DNA from: Gallionella sp. UBA4121
Lineage (GTDB): Bacteria > Pseudomonadota > Gammaproteobacteria > Burkholderiales > Gallionellaceae
Length of the DNA stretch: 64,000 bases
Reading direction: 5' to 3'
NCBI GenBank assembly: GCA_002381565.1
Contig: DFWZ01000021.1
Coordinates: 1 to 64,000, forward strand
Shown here: positions 1 to 7,837 of the stretch, one piece after another
Layout: each line of letters begins with the position of its first letter
Numbering within the stretch: the first letter of the stretch is position 1
Made by a program: the position numbers and the translations under genes
Notes under the pieces: model-generated
What the model saw: the letters and a program-made list of their open reading frames with translations, nothing else
Databases searched by the model: none
What the model was told of the DNA's origin: nothing

Positions 1-10
1 ATGCTGAGGA

Positions 11-44
11 GTCTGGTGGGTTCGGAGATGTGTATAAGAGACAG
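11..44 (+). other. Nextera transposase adapter remnant (not genomic)
   Basis: The stretch matches the Illumina Nextera read-2 transposase adapter over its full 34 bases with two mismatches (positions 15 and 21). It ends with the 19-base mosaic end AGATGTGTATAAGAGACAG at 26-44, which is exact. The ten bases before it are probably also artefactual. An adapter at the very edge of an assembled sequence means that the genomic part starts at about base 45. Confidence 0.95.
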
Positions 45-45
45 C

Positions 46-777
46 TACGAGGTTTGCGAGTTGGATCGCAAAAACCGCTACGACCTGATTCTGCTTGACC
101 TTCAGATGCCCGGCATGGACGGCTTTGAGGTGATGGAAGCGCTTAAGGAAATCGAAAACGATGGCTATCTTCCGGTACTGGTGATCACGGCCCAACCCGA
201 TCACAAACTGCGTGCACTCGCCGCCGGCGCGAAAGATTTCGTCGCCAAACCGTTCGATTTGATCGAGGTGCAGACGCGCATCCACAACATGCTGGAAGTG
301 CGGCTGTTGTACAAAAAACTGGCAAATTACAACAAGGTGCTGGAACAAACGGTGCTGGAGAGAACAGCCGAGTTGAGTGAAAGCAAAGCGCGTTACCGCC
401 GTCTGACTGAAATGACGTCCGACTGGTATTGGGAACAGAATGAAACCGGGCAATTCACCAAGGTGTTCGGCCCGGTGTTTGAAATGCTCGGCATCCGTGT
501 GGACGACGCGCATAACATAACGAGGGACGACCATGGGGCGATCTGGGACGAGCCTGAACGCGAAAAACTTGAGACAAACCTGGCCGCCAAACGACCGTTC
601 CTGGATTTTGTCTATAGCAGGATCAATGCCGACGGCTACAGGCAATATTTAATGGTGTGCGGCGAACCGATGTTCGATACCACCGGCCGCTTTACCGGCT
701 ACCGTGGCATTGGCAAGGACGTGACTGAAACGATGCATACAGACGCCGAATCACCGCACCGACCGGACAAGCCGTAA
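46..777 (+). CDS. Response regulator receiver-PAS protein, 5' truncated
   Basis: The visible part starts inside a CheY-like receiver domain. The phospho-acceptor Asp lies in LLDLQMPGMDG, and the switch Thr (VITAQ) and conserved Lys (AKPFD) are present. A coiled-coil linker (about LEQTVLERTAELSESKAR) and one PAS fold follow, ending in a PAC-like GYRGIGKDVTE. There is no kinase or output enzyme domain before the stop. The N-terminal receiver strand and the true start are missing because the contig begins with adapter sequence; the apparent first 14-15 residues are translated adapter and must be dropped. The receiver is a close paralogue of the one at 1064-2017, so the two genes look like a tandem duplication with different outputs. 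Role inferred: phosphorelay or sensing partner of the neighbouring GGDEF protein. Confidence 0.8.
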   Translation, partial: YEVCELDRKNRYDLILLDLQMPGMDGFEVMEALKEIENDGYLPVLVITAQPDHKLRALAAGAKDFVAKPFDLIEVQTRIHNMLEVRLLYKKLANYNKVLEQTVLERTAELSESKARYRRLTEMTSDWYWEQNETGQFTKVFGPVFEMLGIRVDDAHNITRDDHGAIWDEPEREKLETNLAAKRPFLDFVYSRINADGYRQYLMVCGEPMFDTTGRFTGYRGIGKDVTETMHTDAESPHRPDKP

Positions 778-792
778 CCAAACGCATGTCGT

Positions 793-818
793 GCTGCGCC
801 CATCATGTCGGGCGCAGC
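793..818. repeat. Perfect 9-bp stem-loop in the 286-bp intergenic gap
   Basis: GCTGCGCCC at 793-801 pairs exactly with GGGCGCAGC at 810-818 across an 8-base loop, 15 bp after the stop of the REC-PAS gene. There is no T-tract after it, so intrinsic termination is possible but weak. The rest of 778-1063 shows nothing recognisable. Confidence 0.4.
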
Positions 819-1063
819 CATCCCTGCACCGCTGCTTTACATCCCGCTAAAAGCCACCAGCTCTGTGCGTTAACAGACAGAGCAAACCTGCCTTGCTCGC
901 GATAATAAAAACGTAGAATTCATCTGCAAGCTGGATTTAGCCCTCCTGCTCCCGCAGGTTTTGCACCGAATGAGGCATGTGAGGTTGCCGCTCCGCACTT
1001 TCGCAAGCGTGATACGCCTGTAGAAAAAGACTTTGCTAAAAACAATAAGGCGCTGCAATTCTT

Positions 1064-2017
1064 ATGATAACTTCAACTGATGTTCTTCACGGAAAAATCC
1101 TGATCGTCGATGATCAGGAGGTCAACGTCCTACTCCTTGAGCAGATGCTTCAAAATGCCGGCTATACGTCGATCACCTCCACAACGAATCCGTTTGATGT
1201 CTGCAAACTTCACCTCGAGAACCACTACGACCTGATTCTGCTCGATCTCTTGATGCCCGGAATGGACGGCTTTCAGGTGATGGAGGAGCTCAAAAAAACT
1301 GACCCGAACGGCTACCTTCCTGTGCTTGTCATCACCGCCCAGCCGTGCCACAAGCTGCACGCGCTCAACGCAGGCGCCAGGGATTTCATAACAAAACCGT
1401 TTGATCTGAACGAGGTACTGGCGCGCGTTCACAACATGCTGGAAGTTCGCCTGCTGCACGAGGCGGCCCGCAATCACGGCAAGATGCTGGAATCTCTTGC
1501 GCTGAAAGACCCGCTGACAGGACTTGCAAACAGACGGCTGCTGGCCGACAGGATGGCGATGGCTCTGGTTCATGCGCGAAGGAACAAGAGCGCCATGGCG
1601 GTGGTGTATCTGGATCTGGACGGATTCAAGCAGATCAACGACACGCTGGGGCACAGCGCCGGGGACGCTCTGCTGAAAATGGTCTCAGAGCGCCTGACGG
1701 CTACGGTGCGCGCAGAGGATACCGTCGCGCGACTGGGCGGTGACGAGTTTGCAATATCTCTGTGGCACGTCACCGATACCGAGGATGCAGCGGCAGTGGC
1801 TTTGAAGGTGATCGAATCCCTGGCACAGCCTTATATTCTTGATGGACATCCTGTCAGCATAACCGCCAGTGCGGGTGTCAGTATCTATCCCGCCCATGGC
1901 GAGGACACGGACACACTGATGACGAGCGCGGATGCAGCCTTGTACGAAGCCAAGCGCGCGGGGAAAAACGCCTATCGCCTGGCAAGCAACAGCGACGCGC
2001 AACTGATGCAATCCTGA
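1064..2017 (+). CDS. Response regulator with GGDEF (diguanylate cyclase) output
   Basis: 317 residues. The receiver domain (about 10-130) has acidic DD in ILIVDDQE, phospho-Asp in LLDLLMPGMDG, and switch Thr and Lys (VITAQ, TKPFD). The GGDEF domain (about 145-310) opens with DPLTGLANRR and has an intact RLGGDEF active site, so it should make cyclic di-GMP from two GTP when the receiver is phosphorylated. No RxxD inhibitory site is evident just before GGDEF. Architecture is WspR/PleD-like. The receiver is nearly the same as that of the gene at 46-777. The next gene is gspG 143 bp on, separated by an AT-rich stretch, so co-transcription with the secretion genes is unlikely. The cognate kinase is not in the window. 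Confidence 0.9.
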   Translation: MITSTDVLHGKILIVDDQEVNVLLLEQMLQNAGYTSITSTTNPFDVCKLHLENHYDLILLDLLMPGMDGFQVMEELKKTDPNGYLPVLVITAQPCHKLHALNAGARDFITKPFDLNEVLARVHNMLEVRLLHEAARNHGKMLESLALKDPLTGLANRRLLADRMAMALVHARRNKSAMAVVYLDLDGFKQINDTLGHSAGDALLKMVSERLTATVRAEDTVARLGGDEFAISLWHVTDTEDAAAVALKVIESLAQPYILDGHPVSITASAGVSIYPAHGEDTDTLMTSADAALYEAKRAGKNAYRLASNSDAQLMQS

Positions 2018-2160
2018 TCCGGATTTCAAGTTTTAAGACAATAATAACATATTGATTATTAATAATATTAACACCATATTCCAGCCAACTTTCTTTAAGC
2101 CTGACAGGATGCTAAACTGCATGCTCGTTCATTAGCATTAACCGTAAGGTGAGTTAAAAC

Positions 2161-2604
2161 ATGAAATTCAATAAACATTCAACCCACTGCACACGCGGCT
2201 TTACCCTGATCGAAGTAATGGTCGTGATCGTCATCATCGCGGTGCTCGCAGCACTCATCGTACCGAAGGTAATGAGCCGTCCCGACGAGGCGCGCGTCAC
2301 GGCGGCAAGACAGGATATTGGCGCCATCGGGCAGGCGCTGAAACTCTACAAGCTGGATAATATGCGCTACCCAACAACCGAGCAGGGCTTGCAGGCGCTG
2401 GTCAAAAAACCTGCCGCAGCCCCTGTGCCTGAGAACTGGAAAGGCAATGGCTATCTGGAAAAGCTGCCTAAGGATCCGTGGGGTACGCCTTACAAATACC
2501 TGCAACCCGGCCTGCATGGCGATGTCGATGTGATGAGCTATGGCGCAGACCGTGAGGCAGGCGGCGAGGGCAATGATGCCGATATCGGTTCGTGGGATTT
2601 GTAA
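2161..2604 (+). CDS. gspG: Type II secretion major pseudopilin GspG
   Basis: 147 residues, standard length. Class III leader of 13 residues ends in Gly before [18 protein letters not shown], with Glu at +5 of the mature protein; prepilin peptidase would cleave and methylate here. The C-terminal loop is acidic ([18 protein letters not shown]), the calcium site typical of GspG. It forms the main shaft of the periplasmic pseudopilus. The start has a good ribosome site (TAAGGTGAG, 2144-2152). The 2040-2100 upstream stretch is AT-rich and likely holds the promoter of the plus-strand gsp block, but I cannot fix -35/-10 boxes. First gene of gspG-H-I-J-K-x-L-M-N. Confidence 0.97.
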   Translation: MKFNKHSTHCTRGFTLIEVMVVIVIIAVLAALIVPKVMSRPDEARVTAARQDIGAIGQALKLYKLDNMRYPTTEQGLQALVKKPAAAPVPENWKGNGYLEKLPKDPWGTPYKYLQPGLHGDVDVMSYGADREAGGEGNDADIGSWDL

Positions 2605-2615
2605 CTTTCTCCGCC

Positions 2616-3161
2616 ATGAGGACTCAATCCTCAATCATCGCCCCTGAATCCCACATCCTCGCTGAATCCGGCTTCACGCTTGTGGAATTGCTGGTGGTGC
2701 TGGTGGTAATCGGCATCACGCTTGGCATGACCATGCTGCAATTGATGCCGGACAACCGCGCCGCGCTGCGCGAGGAAAGCAAGCGACTGGCATTATTGCT
2801 GGAAAATGCCGCCCTGGAAGCGCAAGCGAGCGGGCGCACACTGGGGTGGTCAGGCGAGGCGTCGCATTACCGCTTCTGGAGAAAAAATGAATACAACGAC
2901 TGGGTGCGCATCGAGGATGACACCCTGTTTCGCCCGCGCGAACTGCCTGATGGCATACGCATCGGCCAGATTCGCGTCGAGGAATTGACGATCAAGCCCG
3001 GCGACAAATTATCCATGGGCGCATATGGGTTTGCCCTGCCGTTTCGCATACGCATCGGCAATCAATACGGCAACGCCAGCATCACCGGCAAAAGCACCGG
3101 CGAAGTCACGGCCACGCTGGACAGCGAATCTCATGGGGCGACTAACCATGTCCAGCCATAA
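2616..3161 (+). CDS. gspH: Type II secretion minor pseudopilin GspH
   Basis: 181 residues from the ATG at 2616; a GTG at 2592 inside the end of gspG is possible but less likely. The leader ends in AESG before FTLVELLVVLVVIGITLG, a type IV pilin-like N-terminus with Glu+5. Minor pseudopilin added at or near the tip of the pseudopilus. The leader DNA (2621-2660) has a CTCAATCCTC / CCTGAATCC composition that recurs elsewhere in the window in non-coding DNA (37451-37556). Overlaps gspI by 14 bp. Confidence 0.93.
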   Translation: MRTQSSIIAPESHILAESGFTLVELLVVLVVIGITLGMTMLQLMPDNRAALREESKRLALLLENAALEAQASGRTLGWSGEASHYRFWRKNEYNDWVRIEDDTLFRPRELPDGIRIGQIRVEELTIKPGDKLSMGAYGFALPFRIRIGNQYGNASITGKSTGEVTATLDSESHGATNHVQP

Positions 3162-3588
3162 ACAGCGCATGGCGCTGCGAGTGCGATCCTTAAGCTATCC
3201 TCAGTCATCACGCATAAATCCTCAAGCCGGCTTTACCTTGCTCGAATCGCTGATCGCCCTGGCGATACTCGCCATCGCCCTGGCGGCAGTGCTGCGCGCA
3301 ACGAGCGCCAGCACCAGCCACGTCGATGCCTTGCGTCAGCGACTGCTGGCCGACTGGGTAGCGCAAAATCGACTCGCGCTGCATGCCGGGCGCGGTGACT
3401 GGTTACCCGTCGGGACACAACATGGCGAAGACGCACAGGCAGGATTAGTGTTCATTTGGAATGAAAAAATCAGCTCCACACCCAATCCGGCGTTTCGCCA
3501 TATTGAAGTGGACGTCGCATCAGCAGAAGAACCGGAACACACCTTGCGCCATCTGAGCGGCTACCTTGTACAATTCCCGCGCCGATGA
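3148..3588 (+). CDS. gspI: Type II secretion minor pseudopilin GspI
   Basis: 146 residues from ATG 3148, which overlaps the end of gspH by 14 bp; the reading frame is open further 5' but that part lies wholly inside gspH. A 28-residue leader, longer than usual, ends in PQAG before FTLLESLIALAILAIALAAVLRA, with Glu+5 kept. GspI nucleates the GspI-J-K tip complex of the pseudopilus. The leader DNA again contains ATCCT/CCTCA-rich repeats. Four-base ATGA overlap with gspJ. Confidence 0.92.
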   Translation: MSSHKQRMALRVRSLSYPQSSRINPQAGFTLLESLIALAILAIALAAVLRATSASTSHVDALRQRLLADWVAQNRLALHAGRGDWLPVGTQHGEDAQAGLVFIWNEKISSTPNPAFRHIEVDVASAEEPEHTLRHLSGYLVQFPRR

Positions 3589-4445
3589 CAATCCATAATT
3601 CTGCATCCGTTATCCTCAATCCTTCACGCAACCACAGCACAGCCCCCATGCGTGGAGCCCCTTCATTCAGGAATAAGACAGTTTCATCATCTATATTCCG
3701 TGGGAATGCCCCTGCGGCATTGCGGTCTCGCTCCTGTCAGAGAGGATTTACCCTGATCGAACTGCTGGTCTCGCTGGTGATACTCGCGCTGCTGTCAATC
3801 GCAGGGTATCGCAGCCTCGATGCGGTATTGCAAACCCGTGAACGGGTCGCCGCCGAGACACGTAAATGGCAGCATCTGTCGTTTTTCTTCTCGCGACTGG
3901 AGATGGATATCGCGCAGGCGGTACATCGCAGCGCCCGTGACTCGGGCGGCCTGTTGCAACCTGAATGGATAGGCCACGCCGTTGTGGTAGGCGAGGACGA
4001 TGCGGAACTGACCTTTACCCGCGCTGGAATTGCGGATCAGGGACTTGCCATGCAAGCCCCTCAACGCATTGCCTATCGACTGGAACAGGGCAATATCGTG
4101 CTGCTGCGCTGGCAGGCGCTGGATATGGCTGAACGGATGAGGCCGGTTCGCTATACGCTGTTGGAGGGCGTGAGCGAATTTACATGGCGTTACCTCGACA
4201 GCGTTGGCAACTGGCAAACACAATGGCCTATGGCAGCCGGTCCTGCTGTCATACCGGCAGGGGCTACAGCAGCGGCTGCGACAACTGCTACTCCGGCAGC
4301 GGCTACGACAACTGCGGCAACTGCTGCAACACCTGCTCCGGCAACTACTGCGGCAATCGCTCCGTCAGGCTTGCCGCAGGCTGCCGAAGTATCGCTGACC
4401 CTGTCCAACGGCGACAAAATTACCCGTATTTTCGCGCTGCAATGA
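3585..4445 (+). CDS. gspJ: Type II secretion minor pseudopilin GspJ with A/T/P-rich insert
   Basis: 286 residues from ATG 3585. The pilin motif RGFTLIELLVSLVILALLS is preceded by a leader of 54 residues, far longer than the usual 6-25. An in-frame TTG at 3720 would give a normal 9-residue leader and may be the real start. The GspJ fold follows (about 55-220), then an Ala/Thr/Pro run of about 40 residues (near 222-265) just before the terminal strand VSLTLSNGDKITRIFALQ. The insert is not typical of GspJ. Tip-complex pseudopilin. ATGA overlap with gspK. Confidence 0.9.
   Translation: MTIHNSASVILNPSRNHSTAPMRGAPSFRNKTVSSSIFRGNAPAALRSRSCQRGFTLIELLVSLVILALLSIAGYRSLDAVLQTRERVAAETRKWQHLSFFFSRLEMDIAQAVHRSARDSGGLLQPEWIGHAVVVGEDDAELTFTRAGIADQGLAMQAPQRIAYRLEQGNIVLLRWQALDMAERMRPVRYTLLEGVSEFTWRYLDSVGNWQTQWPMAAGPAVIPAGATAAAATTATPAAATTTAATAATPAPATTAAIAPSGLPQAAEVSLTLSNGDKITRIFALQ
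4262..4364 (+). repeat. Low-complexity GCNACN repeat tract inside gspJ
   Basis: Imperfect reiterations of GGCTACRACAACTGC- and GGCAACTRCTGC-like units encode an Ala/Thr/Pro-rich linker within gspJ. The tract is in frame and has no stop. This kind of tract is prone to slippage, so length may vary between strains. Confidence 0.75.
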
Positions 4446-5362
4446 AACCAAGCCATCATCAGCGCGGCGTTGCGATCATCATGGTGCTGCTCATCGTGGC
4501 GCTGGCGACTGTGCTGGCAACTTATCTGGCCCAGCAGCAGCAATTGTGGCAACGCCAGGTTGAAAGTCAGTTTGACCGCGCGCAGGCACGACGACTGGGC
4601 GTTGCCGGCATCGACTGGGCGCGCGCCGTACTGGCCGATGATGCCCGCGCCAATACCACCGACAACGATAGTGAAATGTGGGCGCTACGCCTGCCGGCCA
4701 TGCCCGTGGATAACGGCGAGGTGATAGGTGTCATCGAAGACAGGCAAGGGCTCTTCAACCTGAACAATCTGGTGCGCAACGGACAAAGCAGTGCGCCCGA
4801 CATCGCACAATTCCAGCGTCTGCTGGGTTTACTCGGCCTGCCCGGTGACCTGGCCCTAGCCCTGGCCGACTGGATGGACAGCGACAGCGACACGCAGTAT
4901 CCGGGAGGCGCTGAGGATGCTTACTACCTGTCCCTGCCCCAGCCTTACCGAAGCGCCAATCGGCAGCTGGTGGAACTGGGCGAATTGTCGCGTGTGAAAG
5001 GATTTGATGGGCCCAGCATTGAGCGACTGCGACCCTTTGTCAGCGTGCTGCCACTCTCGCAGCCGGTCAATGTCAATTTCGCCCCGGCCGAAGTGCTGTC
5101 GGCTATGATACCGGACATGAATTTATCTAATGCGCGCATGATGGTACAGCAACGTCGAGGCAAACCCTACTCGGACGTTGCCGATTTCAAACAACGTTTT
5201 CCCCGAAACGATATAGAAATCAACGATATGGATTTTTCCGTCACGAGTAATTTTTTCTGGGTGACCGGGCGTGCCCGTGTCGCCAATTCTCAGGTCACCA
5301 CTCAGGCGCTGTTGCAGCGCTCAGCGGGCTGGCCGATGGTCGTGTGGCAGAGCATACAATGA
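4442..5362 (+). CDS. gspK: Type II secretion minor pseudopilin GspK
   Basis: 306 residues from ATG 4442 in an ATGA overlap with gspJ; the longer open frame upstream runs through gspJ and is not used. Short leader HHQRG, then VAIIMVLLIVALATVLATYL. As is normal for GspK, the mature protein lacks the Glu+5 of the other pilins. A large alpha domain follows, with the ADWMDSDSD acidic site and a helix-hairpin-helix-like region (VNVNFAPAEVLSAM). Caps the pseudopilus tip. ATGA overlap with the next gene, an acyltransferase-like protein rather than gspL. Confidence 0.94.
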   Translation: MKPSHHQRGVAIIMVLLIVALATVLATYLAQQQQLWQRQVESQFDRAQARRLGVAGIDWARAVLADDARANTTDNDSEMWALRLPAMPVDNGEVIGVIEDRQGLFNLNNLVRNGQSSAPDIAQFQRLLGLLGLPGDLALALADWMDSDSDTQYPGGAEDAYYLSLPQPYRSANRQLVELGELSRVKGFDGPSIERLRPFVSVLPLSQPVNVNFAPAEVLSAMIPDMNLSNARMMVQQRRGKPYSDVADFKQRFPRNDIEINDMDFSVTSNFFWVTGRARVANSQVTTQALLQRSAGWPMVVWQSIQ

Positions 5363-6123
5363 CCCGACGCAGCAGAAAAATTCCGGCCACCCCCACCCCG
5401 AAGGTCATTACGGATGAGGGCATGCCGCCCCGCTATGCGGTGATCGACGCGCTGCGCGGTTTTGCGATTGTGCTGATGATCGCCTATCACTTCAGTTTTG
5501 ATCTGAATTATTACGGCTGGACACATCAGGACTTCAATCATGCGCCGTTCTGGCTGATCGCCCGCGCCTGCATCGTGAGCCTGTTCCTGTTGCTGGTGGG
5601 TATCAGTCTGGTGCTGAACGCGCAACGTACCAGTTCAACCTCGTTCTGGCGCAGACAAATCCGGCTGCTGGCGGCCTGCGTTGCGGTATCGCTGGGCAGC
5701 TACATGATGTTTCCCCAGAGCTTCATCTTCTTTGGCATATTGCACTTCATCCTGTTAGCCAGCTTGACAGGGCGTCTGTTCGTGCGGTTCCATTACGCCA
5801 ATCTTGCGGCCTCGCTGCTGGTACTGCTGGCGGGCTTGAGCTACAGCAACCCGCTGTTCAACACGCCATTACTGCAATGGCTGGGCTTCATGACCTACAA
5901 GCCGTATACCGAAGATTACGTGCCTTTTTTCCCCTGGTTTGGTGTGGTATTGGCGGGCATCTTTCTGGGCCGGCTGATGATTGCAAAACCCGCCTGGCTT
6001 ACAGGCCGTCAACCGGCCAGATGGATGCGGCAGCTGGCACTGGCCGGTCGCCATAGCCTGGCGATTTATTTGCTTCACCAGCCCGTCCTGCTGGGTATTT
6101 TTTCATTGGTAGCCTCATCATGA
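5359..6123 (+). CDS. DUF1624/HGSNAT-type membrane acyltransferase-like protein in the gsp operon
   Basis: 254 residues with about seven or eight hydrophobic segments. The N-terminal motif IDALRGFAIVLMIAYHFSFDL is that of the DUF1624 / heparan-alpha-glucosaminide N-acetyltransferase catalytic family, whose members move acetyl groups across membranes onto sugars. His in AYHFSFD and the C-terminal HSLAIYLLHQP are typical. The gene overlaps gspK (ATGA at 5359) and gspL (ATGA at 6120), so it is translationally coupled to secretion genes on both sides. It is not part of the canonical T2SS. Possible roles (inference): acetylation of a secreted or surface glycan, or a passenger gene. Substrate unknown. 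Confidence 0.8.
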   Translation: MTRRSRKIPATPTPKVITDEGMPPRYAVIDALRGFAIVLMIAYHFSFDLNYYGWTHQDFNHAPFWLIARACIVSLFLLLVGISLVLNAQRTSSTSFWRRQIRLLAACVAVSLGSYMMFPQSFIFFGILHFILLASLTGRLFVRFHYANLAASLLVLLAGLSYSNPLFNTPLLQWLGFMTYKPYTEDYVPFFPWFGVVLAGIFLGRLMIAKPAWLTGRQPARWMRQLALAGRHSLAIYLLHQPVLLGIFSLVASS

Positions 6124-7328
6124 ACGTTCTTCGTATCTATTTTTCAGCCCAATGGCATGACAGCGCAAGCCCCTGCCCGTGGGCGCTGTGCGACGATTCA
6201 GGCTCGGTATTGCAACAGGGACACTCGCCGCTGGCGTCCATGCCTGCGACCCGTGACTGTATCGGCATCGTGGCGGCCGACCGCGTCCTGATCTTCACCA
6301 CCCCCAGGCCTCCGGGCAACAGGCGCCGCTGGCAGGCCGCCCTGCCCTTCATCGCCGAGGAACATACGCTGACCGACCCCGAGGATATTCACGCAACGCC
6401 CGCCGCCGCAGAACCCGGGACGATCGCCGTGTCTGTGATGACAAAGTCATGGCTCAAACAAATCGTCTCGGCAACAACCGCTGCGGGCCTGCCGCTGCGC
6501 CGCCTGATCGCCGAGTCACTCATGCCCGTCTTGCCATCCGATTCATGGACACTGGTCTGGGATGGTCACGATGGTTTTCTGCGCACCTCGCTCACCACCG
6601 GACTGGCGCTCGATAGCGGCAATCATGAAGTCCCGCCGCAGGCCCTGCTCCTCAGCCTGACTGCCGCAGGCACTCACGCGCCGCGCCGGATTGAGCTGCG
6701 TTATATTCAGTCCGCGACGCAAGACAGTCTGCCTTCCTGGAATTTGCCGGTGCCGCTTGTTTTGGGCGAGACCTGGGACTGGCAGCGTGCGCCGATCAGC
6801 GATGCGACACCCAACCTGTTGTGGGGTGAGTTCACGCCGCCCATGCGTCTGTTCGACGGATTGCCCAGGCTGCGCCCTGCCCTGTTCATCCTGCTAGCCG
6901 CGCTGGCTATAGAGGTAATCGGCACACACATCGAGTGGGCCATGTTAGCGCATGAAAAAAATACGTTGGCGCAAAATGTGGAACATCTTTTTCGCGGCGC
7001 CTTTGGCGATGACAGCACCCTGGTCGATGCGCCATTGCAAATGCAGCGCAATCTTGCCTCATTACGCCATGCTGCAGGGGTGGCTGACGACACCGACTTT
7101 ATTTCCATGCTGGATAGGGCAACGCCGTCGCTGGGAACTTCGGTTCACAGCCTGAATTATGAGTCGGGCAAACTTGAACTCGACATCAAAATGGCAAAAG
7201 CCGCCGACTTCGAGACGCTCGAAAAAAAGCTCAAAAACAGTGGTTTCAGGGTTCGCATCAGCGATATGCATGATCAGGCTGATGGCACACAGGCAAAACT
7301 GGCACTCTCACTGGAAGGGCTGCGATGA
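6120..7328 (+). CDS. gspL: Type II secretion inner-membrane protein GspL
   Basis: 402 residues: a cytoplasmic actin-like domain (about 1-245) that binds the N-domain of GspE, one transmembrane helix at about 253-276 (LFILLAALAIEVIGTHIEWAML) and a periplasmic ferredoxin-like domain at the C-terminus (GTSVHSLNYESGKLELDIKM). It links the ATPase to the inner-membrane platform. Starts in an ATGA overlap with the acyltransferase-like gene and ends in an ATGA overlap with gspM. Confidence 0.9.
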   Translation: MNVLRIYFSAQWHDSASPCPWALCDDSGSVLQQGHSPLASMPATRDCIGIVAADRVLIFTTPRPPGNRRRWQAALPFIAEEHTLTDPEDIHATPAAAEPGTIAVSVMTKSWLKQIVSATTAAGLPLRRLIAESLMPVLPSDSWTLVWDGHDGFLRTSLTTGLALDSGNHEVPPQALLLSLTAAGTHAPRRIELRYIQSATQDSLPSWNLPVPLVLGETWDWQRAPISDATPNLLWGEFTPPMRLFDGLPRLRPALFILLAALAIEVIGTHIEWAMLAHEKNTLAQNVEHLFRGAFGDDSTLVDAPLQMQRNLASLRHAAGVADDTDFISMLDRATPSLGTSVHSLNYESGKLELDIKMAKAADFETLEKKLKNSGFRVRISDMHDQADGTQAKLALSLEGLR

Positions 7329-7837
7329 AAACACATCTGAAAACACTGCGCCTGCAATACTGGGACTCGCGCCCGATGAATGAACGCCGTGCAATTGGCA
7401 TCGGTGCATTATTCTTACTGCCCCTGCTGGCCTATTTCCTGCTGTGGCAACCCGCGCATGATGCAGTCGGCAAATTGCGTGAAAATTTACCCAGGCTCCG
7501 TATGCAAGTCGAACAAATGCGCCGTGCCGCAGGGCAAGTCGAAGCACTGCGCCATCGCCCGCAACTGGCCGTCATGGACGCGCTGGCCGTCAAGACCGCG
7601 ATCGAGGAGTCTGCAACCCGGCATCAGTTGCGCGACGCGCTGACCACCATAGCCGCGCAGGAGCCCAACGGTGCACGCATCACCCTCACCGCTGTTTCGT
7701 TTGAGAAATGGCTGATCTGGCTGCGCGAATTACAAACTTCGCAACACATCCGCGTCGACTCAGTTGCCATCACGCAGCTTGCCGAACCTGGCATGGTCAC
7801 GGTTCGCGCCACCCTCACCAACGGCAATACACCGTGA
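7325..7837 (+). CDS. gspM: Type II secretion inner-membrane protein GspM
   Basis: 170 residues. A short cytoplasmic N-terminus, one transmembrane helix (about 20-40, GIGALFLLPLLAYFLLW) followed by a coiled-coil stretch rich in Arg/Gln/Glu (ENLPRLRMQVEQMRRAAGQVE) and a small periplasmic domain ending in VTVRATLTNG. Partner of GspL in the platform. Overlaps gspL (ATGA) and gspN (GTGA). Confidence 0.88.
   Translation: MKTHLKTLRLQYWDSRPMNERRAIGIGALFLLPLLAYFLLWQPAHDAVGKLRENLPRLRMQVEQMRRAAGQVEALRHRPQLAVMDALAVKTAIEESATRHQLRDALTTIAAQEPNGARITLTAVSFEKWLIWLRELQTSQHIRVDSVAITQLAEPGMVTVRATLTNGNTP

Noticed and set aside
4262..4364. Possible CRISPR-like or minisatellite array
   Set aside because: Units are short, imperfect and in frame with gspJ, with no spacers.
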